Shown here: in pieces, positions 52,537 to 62,212 of the stretch
How positions within the stretch are numbered: the first letter of the stretch is position 1
Layout: the number at the start of each line of letters is the position of its first letter
DNA from: Aquabacterium parvum
GTDB lineage: Bacteria; Pseudomonadota; Gammaproteobacteria; Burkholderiales; Burkholderiaceae_C
NCBI RefSeq assembly: GCF_001447195.1
Contig: NZ_LFRI01000144.1
Location: 1-64,000, forward strand
Length of the DNA: 64,000 bases
Direction of reading: 5' to 3'
The notes under the pieces: generated by a model
The model's database searches: none
What the model was told of the DNA's origin: nothing
Seen by the model: only the letters and a program-made list of their open reading frames with translations
Translations under genes and position numbers: made by a program

Positions 52537-53440
52537 TTTGCTGCTCCAGGCGGCACAACAGGTGGCCGGCAGCCAGCAGTATCCCAAAGGGGCGCTCTAC
52601 CTCGTGCCCACGCCGATCGGCAACCTGGCTGACCTGAGCCTGCGCGCCGTGCACGTGCTGGCCCTGGTTGATGCCGTGGCCTGCGAAGACACCCGCGTCA
52701 GCGGCGGCCTGCTGCGCCACCTTGGCCTGGACAAGCAACTGATCGCGCTGCACCAGCACAACGAGCAGGCGGTGGCCGGCCAGGTCGTTGCGCGCCTGCA
52801 GGCGGGTGAGCGCATCGCCTACGTCAGCGACGCCGGCACGCCGGGTGTTTCCGACCCTGGGGCGCACCTGGTGGCGGCGGTGCAGGCGGCCGGCTTGCCC
52901 GTCACGCCCCTGCCAGGGCCGAGCAGCGTCACCACCGCGCTGAGCGCCTCGGGCGACGCCGCTGCGCACGGTTTTTTGTTCGAGGGCTTCCTGCCCGCCA
53001 AGGGCGCTGCGCGCCTGAGCCGCCTGCGCGAGGTGCTGGGGCAGGCGCACAGCACCGTGCTCTTCGAGGCGCCCCATCGCATCGAGGCGCTGGCCGACGA
53101 GTTGAGCCAGGTCCTGCCCGAGGGGCGCCTGACCCTGTGCCGCGAACTCAGCAAGCAGTTCGAAACCATCGCGACCTTGCCGATCGCCGAGTTGCCGCGC
53201 TGGCTGAAGGCAGACGCCAACCGCTTGCGCGGCGAGTTCGTGCTCGTCGTGCACGCCCGCCCGACGTCGGATGACGCGCCGGGCCTGTCCCCGCAAGTCG
53301 AGGCGCTGCTGGCCGAGCTGGTGTCCCACGTGCCGGTCAAGCAGGCCGCTGCCCTGGTGGCCGATGTGCTGGGTCTGCCGCGCAAGGCCCTCTACGACGA
53401 CGCCCTGCGCCTGCGTCAGGCGCGAGACGCCACCGATTGA
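52520..53440 (+). CDS. rsmI: 16S rRNA 2'-O-methyltransferase RsmI
   Basis: A 306-residue SAM-dependent tetrapyrrole-methylase-fold enzyme that methylates the ribose of C1402 in 16S rRNA. Motifs: LYLVPTPIGNLADLSLRA, VACEDTRVSGGLLRHL, IAYVSDAGTPGVSDPGAHLV and LPGPSSVTTALSASG. The start is GTG at 52520, with a short N-terminal extension before the core. Divergent from yraN. Confidence 0.95.
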   Translation: MTLDVNLLLQAAQQVAGSQQYPKGALYLVPTPIGNLADLSLRAVHVLALVDAVACEDTRVSGGLLRHLGLDKQLIALHQHNEQAVAGQVVARLQAGERIAYVSDAGTPGVSDPGAHLVAAVQAAGLPVTPLPGPSSVTTALSASGDAAAHGFLFEGFLPAKGAARLSRLREVLGQAHSTVLFEAPHRIEALADELSQVLPEGRLTLCRELSKQFETIATLPIAELPRWLKADANRLRGEFVLVVHARPTSDDAPGLSPQVEALLAELVSHVPVKQAAALVADVLGLPRKALYDDALRLRQARDATD

Positions 53441-53751
53441 GCCCCCACCCCGCCTGGCTACCCCGATCAGGTGATCTGCTGCAACCGCACACCTGTTTTG
53501 GGTGGGGCTTGGCCTGGGCGCGTCGCGAATCCTTCCGGATGTGGCCCGCGTTCGGGCGCTGACACCCCGTGACCGAGGGGGGGCGGCGCTTTTCTGCGCC
53601 GATCTGCCGCTAACCCACCATGGGGAGAGTGCTTTCCCCTTGCCGAGGGTATGCCCGAAATTTAACGGTTTGCGTTGTTTGGATACTGACTCCGTCTGCA
53701 CTGCAGCCCGTCCAACCACCTGCCCGAGCGCAGGCATCAAAGGAGTTCAGC
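53441..53751. other. 311-bp intergenic region before the lipase genes
   Basis: No convincing gene is present. A hairpin CGGCGC-TTTTCT-GCGCCG lies at 53584-53601. GATACT at 53682-53687 could be a -10, but no good -35 sits 16-18 bp before it. The lipase regulatory region is probably here. AGGAG just before the ATG at 53752 is a clear ribosome binding site. Confidence 0.5.
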
Positions 53752-54696
53752 ATGATTTCCAAGTTCGCTCTCAAGGCCGTTTGCGTCGCTGCCGTGGCAG
53801 GTGCCGCTTTCGTTGCCCCCGCCGCCCACGCAGGCACCACCGCCAAGACCAAGCACCCGATCGTGCTGGTCCACGGCTTCATCGGTTTCGACAACATCCT
53901 GGGCGCCGTCAACTACTTCTACGACATCCCCGGCAACCTGCGCAAAGAAGGCGCCACCGTCTACGTGGCCTCGGTCAACCCCTCGCAGACCACCGAATTC
54001 CGTGGCGAAGAGCTCATCCAGCAGATGAAGCAATGGGCCGCCAAGGACGGCGTCAAGAAGTTCAACCTGATCGGTCACAGCCACGGCGGCCCCACCGTGC
54101 GTTACGCCGCTGGCACCGTGCCCGGCATGGTCGCTTCCATCACCACGATGGCAGGCACCCACTTCGGCTCCAAGGTGGCCGATGACCTAGCCCCCACCTT
54201 CTCCGAAGGCAGCACCCTCGACAGCCTGGCCACCAGCGGCCTGAAGCTGATCTCCTGGCTGACCGGCAACAAGACCACCGACAGCACCAACCTGCAGGCC
54301 GCTCTCTCCTCGCTGTCGACCGAAGGCTCGGCTGCGTTCAACGCCAAGTTCCCGGCTGGCGCCCCCACCACCCCGTGCGGTGAAGGCCCGGAAGTGGCCA
54401 GCGTCGCCGGCAACAGCATCCGTTGGTACTCGGCCTCGGGCACCGCCGTCAAGACCAATGGCTGGGACATCTCCGACCTGATCCTGGCAGGCACCGCGTC
54501 CTACTTCGGCACCGAAGAAAACGATGGCCTCGTCAGCCGCTGCTCCAGCCGCTGGGGCAAGGTCCTCAAGGACAACTACGCCTGGAACCACCTCGACGAG
54601 GTCAACCAGGTGCTGGGCACCATCGGCAAGAACGCCCCGAGCCCCGTGGCGTTCTACCAGCAACAAGCCAGTCGCCTGAAGCTGGCTGGCCTGTGA
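53752..54696 (+). CDS. lipA: Secreted triacylglycerol lipase, family I.1/I.2, copy 1
   Basis: An extracellular lipase of 314 residues, with a signal peptide cut after Ala27 (PAAHA). The oxyanion region is IVLVHGFIGFDN. The catalytic triad is Ser110 in GHSHGG, Asp258 (EENDGLV) and His280 (WNHLDEVNQ, which also carries a calcium ligand Asp). C209 and C264 form the family disulfide. Such lipases need a foldase for folding and the T2SS for export. Codon use is strongly biased, as for high expression. A near-identical copy follows, then the foldase gene. Confidence 0.95.
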   Translation: MISKFALKAVCVAAVAGAAFVAPAAHAGTTAKTKHPIVLVHGFIGFDNILGAVNYFYDIPGNLRKEGATVYVASVNPSQTTEFRGEELIQQMKQWAAKDGVKKFNLIGHSHGGPTVRYAAGTVPGMVASITTMAGTHFGSKVADDLAPTFSEGSTLDSLATSGLKLISWLTGNKTTDSTNLQAALSSLSTEGSAAFNAKFPAGAPTTPCGEGPEVASVAGNSIRWYSASGTAVKTNGWDISDLILAGTASYFGTEENDGLVSRCSSRWGKVLKDNYAWNHLDEVNQVLGTIGKNAPSPVAFYQQQASRLKLAGL

Positions 54697-54740
54697 CGAG
54701 GCCCCAGCCCCGAACCTGATCGCGGGCTGACCTCACCTCT

Positions 54741-54771
54741 GCGTCCCGGGCCTTCCTCCGGGGCGCTTTCT
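54741..54771 (+). terminator. Terminator-like hairpin after lipase copy 1
   Basis: The stem GCGTCCCGG/CCGGGGCGC (9 bp, one G-U pair, 8-nt loop) is followed by TTTCT. It is a plausible Rho-independent terminator or pause site for the first lipase gene. Confidence 0.6.
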
Positions 54772-54784
54772 CCCTCCTCCTCTT

Positions 54785-54839
54785 GGCGATGCCAAGCCCT
54801 TTTCCGGGCCGGCACGGTCGGGGCTTGCTCGCCTTTTTT
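54785..54839 (+). terminator. Terminator/attenuator immediately before lipase copy 2
   Basis: GGCGA with CAAGCCC pairs with GGGCTTG and TCGCC around a 28-nt GC-rich loop, and is followed by TTTTTT at 54834-54839. It ends only 18 bp before the second lipase ATG and just ahead of its ribosome binding site, so any transcript reaching that gene from upstream must pass it. Confidence 0.65.
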
Positions 54840-54857
54840 CTCACCCCTGGAGACAAC

Positions 54858-55805
54858 ATGAAAATCCAAACTTCTCTCAAGGCCGTCTGCGCAGCCGCCG
54901 TCATGGCTGGCGTCGCCCTGACCGCCCCGGCTGCCCACGCTGGCACCCAAGCCAAGACCAAGTACCCCATCGTGCTGGTCCACGGCTTCATCGGCTTCGA
55001 CAACATCCTCGGCGCCGTCAATTACTTCTACAACATCCCCGGCACCCTGCGCGACGAAGGCGCCACCGTCTACGTGGCCTCGGTCAACCCCTCGCAGACC
55101 ACCGAATTCCGTGGCGAAGAGCTCATCCAGCAGATGAAGCAATGGGCCGCCAAGGACGGCGTCAAGAAGTTCAACCTGATCGGCCACAGCCACGGCGGCC
55201 CGACCGTGCGCTACGCCGCCGGCACCTTGCCCGGCATGGTTGCATCGGTCAGCACCATGGCAGGCACGCATTTCGGCTCCAAAGTCGCCGACGACATCCT
55301 GGCCAACACCACCCCCGGTGGCGGCTTCGACCAGGCTGCCACGGCAGGCCTGAAGCTGATCTCCTGGCTGACCGGCAACAAGACCACCAGCGAAACCGAC
55401 CTGCTGACCGCCCTCAACGCCCTGAGCTCGGCCGGTGCCGCCAAGTTCAACGCCAAGTTCCCAGCTGGCGCCCCGACCACCACCTGCGGCGTCGGTCCGG
55501 ACAAGGCCACCATTTCTGGCAACAGCATCCGCTTCTACTCGTTCTCGGGCACCTCGGTGAAGACCAATGCCTGGGACGTGTCGGACGCCATCCTGGCCTA
55601 CACGGGTGACTACTTCAAGGGCGAGCCCAACGACGGCCTGGTGGGCCGCTGCTCCAGCCACTGGGGCAAGGTCATCAAGGACAACTACACCTGGAACCAC
55701 CTGGATGAAATCAACCAGGTCCTGGGTACCATTGGCAAGGACTCGCCCGATCCCGTGGCCTTCTACGTCCAGCACGCCAACCGCCTGAAGTGGGCCTTCC
55801 TGTGA
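54858..55805 (+). CDS. lipA: Secreted triacylglycerol lipase, family I.1/I.2, copy 2
   Basis: A 315-residue paralogue of the upstream lipase with the same layout: signal peptide ending AAHA28, Ser111 (GHSHGG), Asp259, His281 and the C210/C265 disulfide. The N-terminal half is almost identical in protein, including 128 bp of identical DNA (55056-55183 against 53947-54074), while the lid and C-terminal region around residues 145-260 differ (for example LANTTPGGGFDQAATAG). That may alter substrate range. GGAGAC is the ribosome binding site. Confidence 0.95.
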   Translation: MKIQTSLKAVCAAAVMAGVALTAPAAHAGTQAKTKYPIVLVHGFIGFDNILGAVNYFYNIPGTLRDEGATVYVASVNPSQTTEFRGEELIQQMKQWAAKDGVKKFNLIGHSHGGPTVRYAAGTLPGMVASVSTMAGTHFGSKVADDILANTTPGGGFDQAATAGLKLISWLTGNKTTSETDLLTALNALSSAGAAKFNAKFPAGAPTTTCGVGPDKATISGNSIRFYSFSGTSVKTNAWDVSDAILAYTGDYFKGEPNDGLVGRCSSHWGKVIKDNYTWNHLDEINQVLGTIGKDSPDPVAFYVQHANRLKWAFL

Positions 55806-55836
55806 TGTGAGCCACGCTCGCCAACCGGCGAGCCAG

Positions 55837-55877
55837 GGCGGCCCAGGCCTCACGAGGGCCTCGGCCGCCTTTGTTGT
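55837..55877 (+). terminator. Rho-independent terminator after lipase copy 2
   Basis: GGCGGCCCAGGCCTC pairs with GAGGGCCTCGGCCGCC (one bulge, 3-nt loop) and is followed by TTTGTTGT. It separates the lipase from the foldase gene 92 bp further on, so foldase expression needs read-through or its own promoter. Confidence 0.75.
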
Positions 55878-55968
55878 ACCGGCCCCCGTGCCGATTTCCA
55901 GAAGATGCAGGCCTGAACGTCAGGCCGCTGTCACCCGCTTCCGAGGCGGGTGAGCCAAGAGGTGTTCG

Positions 55969-56898
55969 ATGCAGATGCAAGCTTGGAAGATGGCCGGTGT
56001 GGCCGCCTTGGTCCTGGGGGGCGCTGCCGTCGCCTGGATGGGCTTGAACCGAACAGGCGAGGCCGACAGCGCGTCGACCGAATCCGCTTCCGGTGGCTGG
56101 GCCATGATCCGTCCTGGCGTGGGGCAGGGCGACGCCCGATTGCCTCAAGGCCAGTCCGCTCTCACGGCCGAACAGGTTCGCGCCAAGCTCTTCCAGCAGG
56201 GCTCCTTCCAGGGCACCGAGCCCAATGGCGACTGGTGCACCGCCAGCGGCAAGCTCAGCCCTTGCAACGGCCTGCGCCGCCGCTTCGAGTACTACCTCCT
56301 GGGCATGGGCGAGGTCACCGTCGAAGACATCCGCACCCTGGTCAACGACGAAGCCCGCCGCGCCAATGGCGAAGAGCTGGGCGACGCCATCATGGCCATC
56401 TGGGACAAGTACTGGCGCCTGCGCACCCACGAGTGGCGCAACGTCTTCGTGCAGTCCGATCGCAACACCTGGATGCCTGCCTTCGAAGAGCAACGCATGG
56501 TGCGCCGCCAGGTCCTCGGCGAAGACTGGGCCCGCGCTTTCTTCGACGACGAAGAAGCCAAGTTCAAGCAATACGTCGCCCAGGTCGAATCCGGCCAGCC
56601 TCCGCCACCCGATCCTGGCGAGCCCGTGCCCCAGATGGCCCCGGGCAAGGACCCGGCCGCCGTGCACGCCGAGCGCGTCGCTCGCTATGGCCAGGACGCC
56701 GCCAACCGACTGGCCAAGGCCGACGAAGAATGGGCCGACTGGGAGCGCCGCCTGGCCGCCGCCCGCACCGAGTGGGCGCGCCTGAAGTCATCCCAGAACC
56801 TCTCCGAGGTGCAGCGCAAGCAGGACATGCAGGCCTACGTCAACGCCAACTTCAAGCCCGACGAACACCTGCGCGTCAAGGCCCTGCTCAACCTGTGA
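55969..56898 (+). CDS. lif: Lipase-specific foldase Lif (LipB/LimK)
   Basis: Inner-membrane steric chaperone that folds the two lipases in the periplasm, 309 residues. It has an N-terminal membrane anchor (about residues 7-25), a variable linker, and then the foldase signature R-R-R-F-E-Y-Y-L-x3-GE at residues 103-115, the conserved RxxFDxxL motif of Lif proteins. Long helical extended-helical domains with [17 protein letters not shown] and a C-terminal coiled helix follow. The presence of Lif confirms the lipases as foldase-dependent. Confidence 0.93.
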   Translation: MQMQAWKMAGVAALVLGGAAVAWMGLNRTGEADSASTESASGGWAMIRPGVGQGDARLPQGQSALTAEQVRAKLFQQGSFQGTEPNGDWCTASGKLSPCNGLRRRFEYYLLGMGEVTVEDIRTLVNDEARRANGEELGDAIMAIWDKYWRLRTHEWRNVFVQSDRNTWMPAFEEQRMVRRQVLGEDWARAFFDDEEAKFKQYVAQVESGQPPPPDPGEPVPQMAPGKDPAAVHAERVARYGQDAANRLAKADEEWADWERRLAAARTEWARLKSSQNLSEVQRKQDMQAYVNANFKPDEHLRVKALLNL

Positions 56899-56924
56899 GC
56901 CCACTGGCGTGCCAGAATGTGTCC

Positions 56925-58385
56925 ATGATCGCCGTCGAAGCCACCCTTGCCCGCCTGCAAACCGCCCGTGACCTGTTGCTCACGCCGTATGGTCTGGACG
57001 AATCGACCCTGCTGAACGCCTTGCGCGTCATCACGCAGCACCGCGTCGACGACGCCGACCTGTACTTCCAGTACACGCGCAGCGAAGGCTGGAGCCTTGA
57101 AGAAGGCATCGTCAAATCGGGCAGCTTCGGCATCGACCAGGGCGTGGGCGTGCGCGCCATCTCCGGCGAGAAAACCGCCTTCGCCTACTCCGACGACATC
57201 TCCGAAGCCGCGCTGCTTGATGCCGCCCGCACCGTGCGCACCATCGCCGCTGCCGGCCAGAGCCGGCGCGTCAAGGTCGGCTCGCACCAGGTCGCGCCCA
57301 GCCGCAGCCTCTACGGCGGCTTCGATCCCATCGCGTCCATGGACAGCGCTGCCAAGGTGGCCCTGCTTGAAGATGTGGAACGCCGCGCCCGCGCCAAGGA
57401 CCCGCGCATCGTGCAGGTCATGGCTGGCCTGGGCTGTGAGTACGACGTGGTGCTCGTGGCCCGTGCGAACGGTGTGCTGGCTGCCGACGTGCGCCCGCTC
57501 ATCCGCCTGTCGGTCACCGTCATCGCCGAGCAAAACGGCCGCCGCGAAGTCGGCTCCTCGGGCGGCGGTGGTCGCCACGACCTGGCCTACTTCACGCAGG
57601 AAGTGACACAAGGCTACGTCGATCAGGCTGTGCACGCCGCGCTGGTCAACCTCGAATCCCGTCCCGCGCCCGCCGGCGAGATGACCGTCGTGCTCGGATC
57701 CGGCTGGCCCGGCATCCTGCTGCACGAGGCGGTGGGCCACGGCCTGGAAGGCGACTTCAACCGCAAGGGCTCCAGCGTGTTCTCCGGCCGCATCGGCCAG
57801 CGAGTGGCCGCCAAGGGCGTCACCGTGCTCGACGACGGCACGTTGCCCGACCGCCGCGGCTCGCTCAACATCGACGACGAAGGCCACGTCAGCCAGCGCA
57901 ACGTGCTGATCGAAGACGGCATCTTGCGCGGCTACATGCAGGACGCGACCAACGCCCGCCTCATGAAGACCGCGCCCACGGGCAACGGCCGCCGCGAAAG
58001 CTATGCCCACCTGCCGATGCCGCGCATGACCAACACCTACATGCTGGCCGGCGACAAGCACCCCGACGAAATCGTCGAGTCCATCAAGCGTGGCGTCTAC
58101 GCCGCCAACTTCGGTGGCGGCCAGGTCGACATCACCTCGGGCAAGTTCGTTTTCTCGGCTTCCGAGGCCTACTGGGTTGAAAACGGCAAGATTCTCTACC
58201 CGATCAAGGGCGCCACCCTGATCGGCAACGGCCCCGACGCCATGACCCGCGTCAGCATGGTCGGCAACGACCTCAAGCTCGACAGCGGCGTGGGCACCTG
58301 CGGCAAAGACGGCCAGAGCGTGCCGGTTGGCGTCGGCCAGCCCACCCTGCGCATCGAGGGCCTGACGGTGGGCGGCACGGCCTGA
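56925..58385 (+). CDS. tldD: Metalloprotease TldD
   Basis: A 486-residue subunit of the TldD/TldE (PmbA) zinc protease that degrades unfolded peptides and matures microcin-type peptides and CcdA. The zinc motif HEAVGH is at residues 267-272 ([14 protein letters not shown]). Other family segments are [20 protein letters not shown] and [12 protein letters not shown]. The ATG at 56925 follows lif by 26 bp. The tldE/pmbA partner is not in this window. Confidence 0.95.
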   Translation: MIAVEATLARLQTARDLLLTPYGLDESTLLNALRVITQHRVDDADLYFQYTRSEGWSLEEGIVKSGSFGIDQGVGVRAISGEKTAFAYSDDISEAALLDAARTVRTIAAAGQSRRVKVGSHQVAPSRSLYGGFDPIASMDSAAKVALLEDVERRARAKDPRIVQVMAGLGCEYDVVLVARANGVLAADVRPLIRLSVTVIAEQNGRREVGSSGGGGRHDLAYFTQEVTQGYVDQAVHAALVNLESRPAPAGEMTVVLGSGWPGILLHEAVGHGLEGDFNRKGSSVFSGRIGQRVAAKGVTVLDDGTLPDRRGSLNIDDEGHVSQRNVLIEDGILRGYMQDATNARLMKTAPTGNGRRESYAHLPMPRMTNTYMLAGDKHPDEIVESIKRGVYAANFGGGQVDITSGKFVFSASEAYWVENGKILYPIKGATLIGNGPDAMTRVSMVGNDLKLDSGVGTCGKDGQSVPVGVGQPTLRIEGLTVGGTA

Positions 58386-58423
58386 GTGAGCCAACGGGCG
58401 TCACATGCCCATGGTTTGTTGAT

Positions 58424-58452
58424 CGGCCGCTTCGCGCGGCCGTCGTCTTTTT
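58424..58452 (+). terminator. Rho-independent terminator after tldD
   Basis: CGGCCGC-TTCGC-GCGGCCG is a perfect 7-bp stem, followed by TCGTCTTTTT. It separates tldD from the ribosomal operon promoter. Confidence 0.85.
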
Positions 58453-58505
58453 GGCCCTGCGATGTGTGGATTTGCCCGGGCGCTCTCCTTTGCTCAAAAG
58501 GGCGC

Positions 58506-58535
58506 TTGACGCACCGGGCGAAACTCGTGCATAAT
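58506..58535 (+). promoter_or_regulatory. Sigma-70 promoter of the rplN-secY operon
   Basis: TTGACG at 58506-58511 and CATAAT at 58530-58535 with an 18-bp spacer form a strong match. The predicted start near 58542 leaves a leader of about 160 nt before rplN. Confidence 0.8.
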
Positions 58536-58541
58536 GCAAGG

Positions 58542-58700
58542 CTTCGCTGTTAGAGCGCTTCTGATTTCGGCCCGCCACCCTTTGGCGGGATTCTTCGAAG
58601 TCAGGGCTTCTTTCAGATCCGCCCGTTCTACGGGCCCAAGACTGATGGTTCGTTGTTGCGCAGTGGTTTGTGCAGCCGAACGGTCAAGTTGGGATACACC
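58542..58700 (+). promoter_or_regulatory. Structured 5' leader of the rplN operon
   Basis: This non-coding leader contains two hairpins: CCCGCC/GGCGGG at 58571-58589, followed by ATTCTTC, and GCCCG-TTCTA-CGGGC at 58621-58635. Such leaders often mediate ribosomal-protein feedback or antitermination; no known motif is identified here. With the tldD terminator and the promoter it accounts for the 315-bp gap before rplN. Confidence 0.5.
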
Positions 58701-59069
58701 ATGATCCAAATGCAATCGCGACTTGACGTCGCAGACAACACGGGTGCCAAGAGCGTCATGTGCATCAAGGTGCTCGGTGGCTCTAAGCGTCGTTACGCCG
58801 GTATCGGCGACATCATCAAGGTCAGCATCAAAGAAGCTGCACCGCGTGGCCGCGTCAAGAAGGGCGAGGTTTACAGCGCTGTGGTCGTTCGCACCGCCAA
58901 GGGCGTGCGTCGCCAAGATGGCTCGCTGATCAAGTTCGATGGCAACGCCGCCGTGCTGCTGAATGCCAAGCTCGAGCCCATCGGCACCCGCATCTTCGGC
59001 CCCGTGACGCGCGAACTGCGTTCCGAGCGCTTCATGAAGATCGTGTCGCTGGCCCCCGAGGTCCTTTGA
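58701..59069 (+). CDS. rplN: 50S ribosomal protein L14
   Basis: A 122-residue, full-length L14 ([17 protein letters not shown], ending [13 protein letters not shown]). It is the first gene of the spc-type operon here. The usual upstream neighbour rpsQ of the S10 operon is absent, and a promoter and leader precede it instead. Confidence 0.98.
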   Translation: MIQMQSRLDVADNTGAKSVMCIKVLGGSKRRYAGIGDIIKVSIKEAAPRGRVKKGEVYSAVVVRTAKGVRRQDGSLIKFDGNAAVLLNAKLEPIGTRIFGPVTRELRSERFMKIVSLAPEVL

Positions 59070-59107
59070 TCCTTGCGGTCATCGACAGTTCAGTAAAGGA
59101 CAGCTCC

Positions 59108-59425
59108 ATGAACAAGCTCAAAACCGGCGACCAGGTCATCGTCCTGACCGGCCGTGACAAAGGCAAGCGCGGCACTGTGTCCGCTCGCGTCGACGCCGAC
59201 CACCTGTTGGTCGATGGCGTGAACGTGTCCAAAAAGCACGTCAAGCCGAACCCCCTGAAGGGCACCACCGGTGGCATCGTCGACAAGACCATGCCCATCC
59301 ACCAGTCCAACGTGGCGATCTTCAACCCTGCCTCTGGCAAGGCTGACCGCGTCGGTATCAAGCTCCTGGCTGACGGCAAGAAAGTGCGCGTCTTCAAGTC
59401 CAGCGGCGAAGAAATCAAGGCTTGA
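59108..59425 (+). CDS. rplX: 50S ribosomal protein L24
   Basis: A 105-residue L24 with the KOW motif near the N-terminus ([19 protein letters not shown]). It is an assembly initiator protein of the 50S subunit. The ATG at 59108 is standard. Confidence 0.98.
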   Translation: MNKLKTGDQVIVLTGRDKGKRGTVSARVDADHLLVDGVNVSKKHVKPNPLKGTTGGIVDKTMPIHQSNVAIFNPASGKADRVGIKLLADGKKVRVFKSSGEEIKA

Positions 59426-59433
59426 GGTCACAA

Positions 59434-59985
59434 ATGGCTCAACAACAAGCTCGCCTGCAGCAGATCTACCGCGAAAAGATCGTCCCCGAACTGATGAAGC
59501 AGTTCGGCTACAAGTCGATCATGGAAGTGCCGCGTCTGACCAAGATCACCCTGAACATGGGTGTCTCGGAAGCCGTCTCCGACAAGAAGGTCATGGAACA
59601 CGCCGTTGGCGACCTGACCAAGATCGCCGGCCAAAAGCCCGTGGTCACCATGTCGAAGAAGGCCATCGCCGGTTTCAAGATCCGCGAAAACATGCCCATC
59701 GGCTGCATGGTCACCCTGCGTGGCGTCACCATGTTCGAATTCCTCGACCGTTTCGTCACCGTGTCGCTGCCCCGCGTCCGTGACTTCCGCGGCATCTCGG
59801 GTCGTTCGTTCGACGGTCGCGGCAACTACAACGTGGGCGTCAAGGAACAGATCATCTTCCCGGAAATCGAATACGAGAAGATCGACGCTGTCCGTGGTCT
59901 GAACATCAGCATCACGACGACCGCCAAGACCGACGAAGAAGCCAAGGCACTGCTGACGGCTTTCAAGTTCCCGTTCAAGAACTGA
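59434..59985 (+). CDS. rplE: 50S ribosomal protein L5
   Basis: A 183-residue L5 binding 5S rRNA, with family segments [12 protein letters not shown] and [20 protein letters not shown]. An upstream in-frame TTG at 59422 is rejected because it overlaps the rplX stop region and adds nothing conserved. Confidence 0.98.
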   Translation: MAQQQARLQQIYREKIVPELMKQFGYKSIMEVPRLTKITLNMGVSEAVSDKKVMEHAVGDLTKIAGQKPVVTMSKKAIAGFKIRENMPIGCMVTLRGVTMFEFLDRFVTVSLPRVRDFRGISGRSFDGRGNYNVGVKEQIIFPEIEYEKIDAVRGLNISITTTAKTDEEAKALLTAFKFPFKN

Positions 59986-59993
59986 GGCCCGCC

Positions 59994-60299
59994 ATGGCAA
60001 AAGTCTCTCTGAAGCAACGCGAAGAAAAGCGCGAAAAGCTGGTTGCCAAGTACGCCAAGAAGTACGCCGAACTCAAGGCCATCATCGATGACGCCAAGAA
60101 GTCGGAAGAAGAGCGCTATGCCGCTCGCCTTGAGCTGCAAAAGCTGCCCCGCAACGCCAACCCGACCCGTCTGCGCGCACGCTGCAACCTGACTGGTCGC
60201 CCCCGTGGCACCTTCCGTCAGTTCGGCCTCGGCCGTTCCAAGATCCGTGAATTGGCTTTCGCCGGCGACATCCCCGGTGTCACCAAGGCAAGCTGGTAA
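59994..60299 (+). CDS. rpsN: 30S ribosomal protein S14, zinc-independent type
   Basis: A 101-residue S14 ending [16 protein letters not shown] and ASW. The long form lacks the CxxC zinc ribbon of the short form (only one Cys, in [12 protein letters not shown]), so it does not need zinc. It starts 8 bp after rplE. Confidence 0.98.
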   Translation: MAKVSLKQREEKREKLVAKYAKKYAELKAIIDDAKKSEEERYAARLELQKLPRNANPTRLRARCNLTGRPRGTFRQFGLGRSKIRELAFAGDIPGVTKASW

Positions 60300-60328
60300 T
60301 CCGGCCGGGCACGAACAGGAGTTATCCC

Positions 60329-60724
60329 ATGAGCATGAGTGATCCCATCGCCGACATGCTGACGCGCATCCGCAACGCCCAAATGGTCAACAAGACCAAC
60401 GTTGCTCTGCCGTCTTCCAAGTTGAAAGTCGCGATCGCCCAAGTCCTGAAGGACGAGGGTTACATCGACGGTTTTGCCGTCACCGGTGAAGCCGCCAAAC
60501 CCACGCTGGAAATTTCGCTGAAGTACTACGCTGGCCGTCCGGTCATCGAGCGCATCGAGCGTGTTTCCCGTCCCGGTCTGCGCATCTACAAGGGCCGTCA
60601 CAGCATCCCTCAGGTCATGAATGGCCTGGGCGTTGCGATCGTGACCACCCCCCAAGGCGTCATGACCGACCGCAAGGCTCGCGCTGCCGGCATCGGTGGC
60701 GAAGTCATCGCGTACGTCGCCTGA
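60329..60724 (+). CDS. rpsH: 30S ribosomal protein S8
   Basis: A 131-residue S8 ([18 protein letters not shown]-terminal [20 protein letters not shown]). In E. coli S8 is the translational repressor of the spc operon through a site near rplE; whether that site exists here was not resolved. Confidence 0.98.
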   Translation: MSMSDPIADMLTRIRNAQMVNKTNVALPSSKLKVAIAQVLKDEGYIDGFAVTGEAAKPTLEISLKYYAGRPVIERIERVSRPGLRIYKGRHSIPQVMNGLGVAIVTTPQGVMTDRKARAAGIGGEVIAYVA

Positions 60725-60740
60725 TAGAGGAGCAATCGCA

Positions 60741-61274
60741 ATGTCCCGCGTTGGAAAAATGCCGATCGCCGTCCCTCAAGGTGTGGACGTCAAGATCTCG
60801 GCCGAAGCCATCACCGTCAAGGGTGGCAACGGCACGCTGAGCCTGCCGGCCAACGGCCTGGTCACCGTCACGCAAGACGGCGCCACGCTGAAGGTCGCCC
60901 CGGTCAACGAAACCGCCGCCGCCAATGCCATGTCCGGCACCTTCCGCGCCCTGCTGGCCAACACCATCAATGGTGTGTCCAAGGGCTTCGAGAAGAAGCT
61001 GACCCTGGTTGGCGTGGGTTTCAAGGCCCAGGCTGCTGGTCAGAAGCTGAACCTGTCGATTGGTTTCTCTCACCCCGTGGTGAAGGACATGCCCGCCGGC
61101 ATCAAGGTCGAGACCCCGTCTCAGACCGAAATCGTGATCAAGGGCGCCGACCGTCAGGTCGTCGGCCAGATCGCTGCTGAAGTGCGTGCGTTCCGTCCGC
61201 CTGAGCCTTACAAGGGCAAGGGCATCCGCTATGCGGACGAGCGCGTGGTCCTCAAAGAGACCAAGAAGAAGTAA
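60741..61274 (+). CDS. rplF: 50S ribosomal protein L6
   Basis: A 177-residue L6 with the C-terminal signature [15 protein letters not shown] and lysine-rich end. GAGGAG in the 16-bp gap after rpsH is the ribosome binding site for the ATG at 60741. Confidence 0.98.
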   Translation: MSRVGKMPIAVPQGVDVKISAEAITVKGGNGTLSLPANGLVTVTQDGATLKVAPVNETAAANAMSGTFRALLANTINGVSKGFEKKLTLVGVGFKAQAAGQKLNLSIGFSHPVVKDMPAGIKVETPSQTEIVIKGADRQVVGQIAAEVRAFRPPEPYKGKGIRYADERVVLKETKKK

Positions 61275-61288
61275 GGAGCTGATTCATC

Positions 61289-61648
61289 ATGGCAATGAGC
61301 AAGAAGGAACAGCGCCTGCGTCGTGCGCGCCAGACCCGCGCCCGGATCGCCCTGCAAGGCGCCGTGCGTTTGACGGTCACCCGCAGCAACCTGCACATCT
61401 ACGCCAGCGTGATTTCTGGCGACGGCAGCAAGGTCATCGCCACCGCGTCGACCGCCGAAAAGGAAGTGCGCGAGCAAATCAAGAACGGTGCCAACACCGA
61501 AGCTGCTTCGCTGATCGGCAAGCGCATCGCCGAAAAGGCGAAGGCTGCTGGCGTCGAGAAGGTCGCCTTCGATCGCGCTGGCTACCAATACCACGGTCGC
61601 ATCAAGGCCCTGGCTGAAGCCGCGCGTGAAGCCGGCCTGCAGTTCTAA
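61289..61648 (+). CDS. rplR: 50S ribosomal protein L18
   Basis: A 119-residue 5S rRNA-binding protein with [18 protein letters not shown] and the C-terminal [20 protein letters not shown]. It starts 14 bp after rplF. Confidence 0.98.
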   Translation: MAMSKKEQRLRRARQTRARIALQGAVRLTVTRSNLHIYASVISGDGSKVIATASTAEKEVREQIKNGANTEAASLIGKRIAEKAKAAGVEKVAFDRAGYQYHGRIKALAEAAREAGLQF

Positions 61649-61677
61649 GCCTCGTCGGCAACCGGAAGGAATCTCAA

Positions 61678-62196
61678 ATGGCTAAGTTTCAACCCAAGGT
61701 GGCAGACGAAGGTCGCGACGACGGTCTGCGCGAGAAGATGATCCAGGTGAACCGCGTGACCAAAGTGGTCAAGGGCGGTCGGATCATGGGTTTCGCAGCC
61801 CTGACCGTGGTCGGTGATGGCGATGGCCGCATCGGCATGGGCAAAGGCAAGGCTCGTGAAGTGCCCCTGGCCGTTCAAAAGGCCATGGACCAGGCACGTC
61901 GCAACATGCTGAAGGTCTCGCTGAAGAACGGCACCGTTCACCACAACGTGACCGGCGAACACGGTGCAGCCAAGGTGCTGCTGGCTCCGGCACCCGCCGG
62001 TACCGGCATCATCGCTGGTGGCCCGATGCGCGCTGTCTTCGAAGTGATGGGCATCACCGACATCGTCGCCAAGAGCCTGGGTTCTTCGAACCCGTACAAC
62101 ATGGTTCGCGCCACGTTCGACGCCCTGGCCAAGGCCACGACGCCGGCCGAAGTCGCTGCCAAGCGCGGTCTGAACGTTGAACAGCTGTTCAACTGA
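61678..62196 (+). CDS. rpsE: 30S ribosomal protein S5
   Basis: A 172-residue S5 with [20 protein letters not shown] and [20 protein letters not shown]. It acts in translational fidelity and mRNA helicase activity of the 30S subunit. Confidence 0.98.
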   Translation: MAKFQPKVADEGRDDGLREKMIQVNRVTKVVKGGRIMGFAALTVVGDGDGRIGMGKGKAREVPLAVQKAMDQARRNMLKVSLKNGTVHHNVTGEHGAAKVLLAPAPAGTGIIAGGPMRAVFEVMGITDIVAKSLGSSNPYNMVRATFDALAKATTPAEVAAKRGLNVEQLFN

Positions 62197-62212
62197 TCGC
62201 TGGAGAGCAGAC

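Noticed and set aside
53441-53751. Pho box upstream of the lipases
   Set aside because: TGACA/GTGAC words occur near 53560, but no pair of CTGTCAT-like 7-mers with 4-bp spacing is present.
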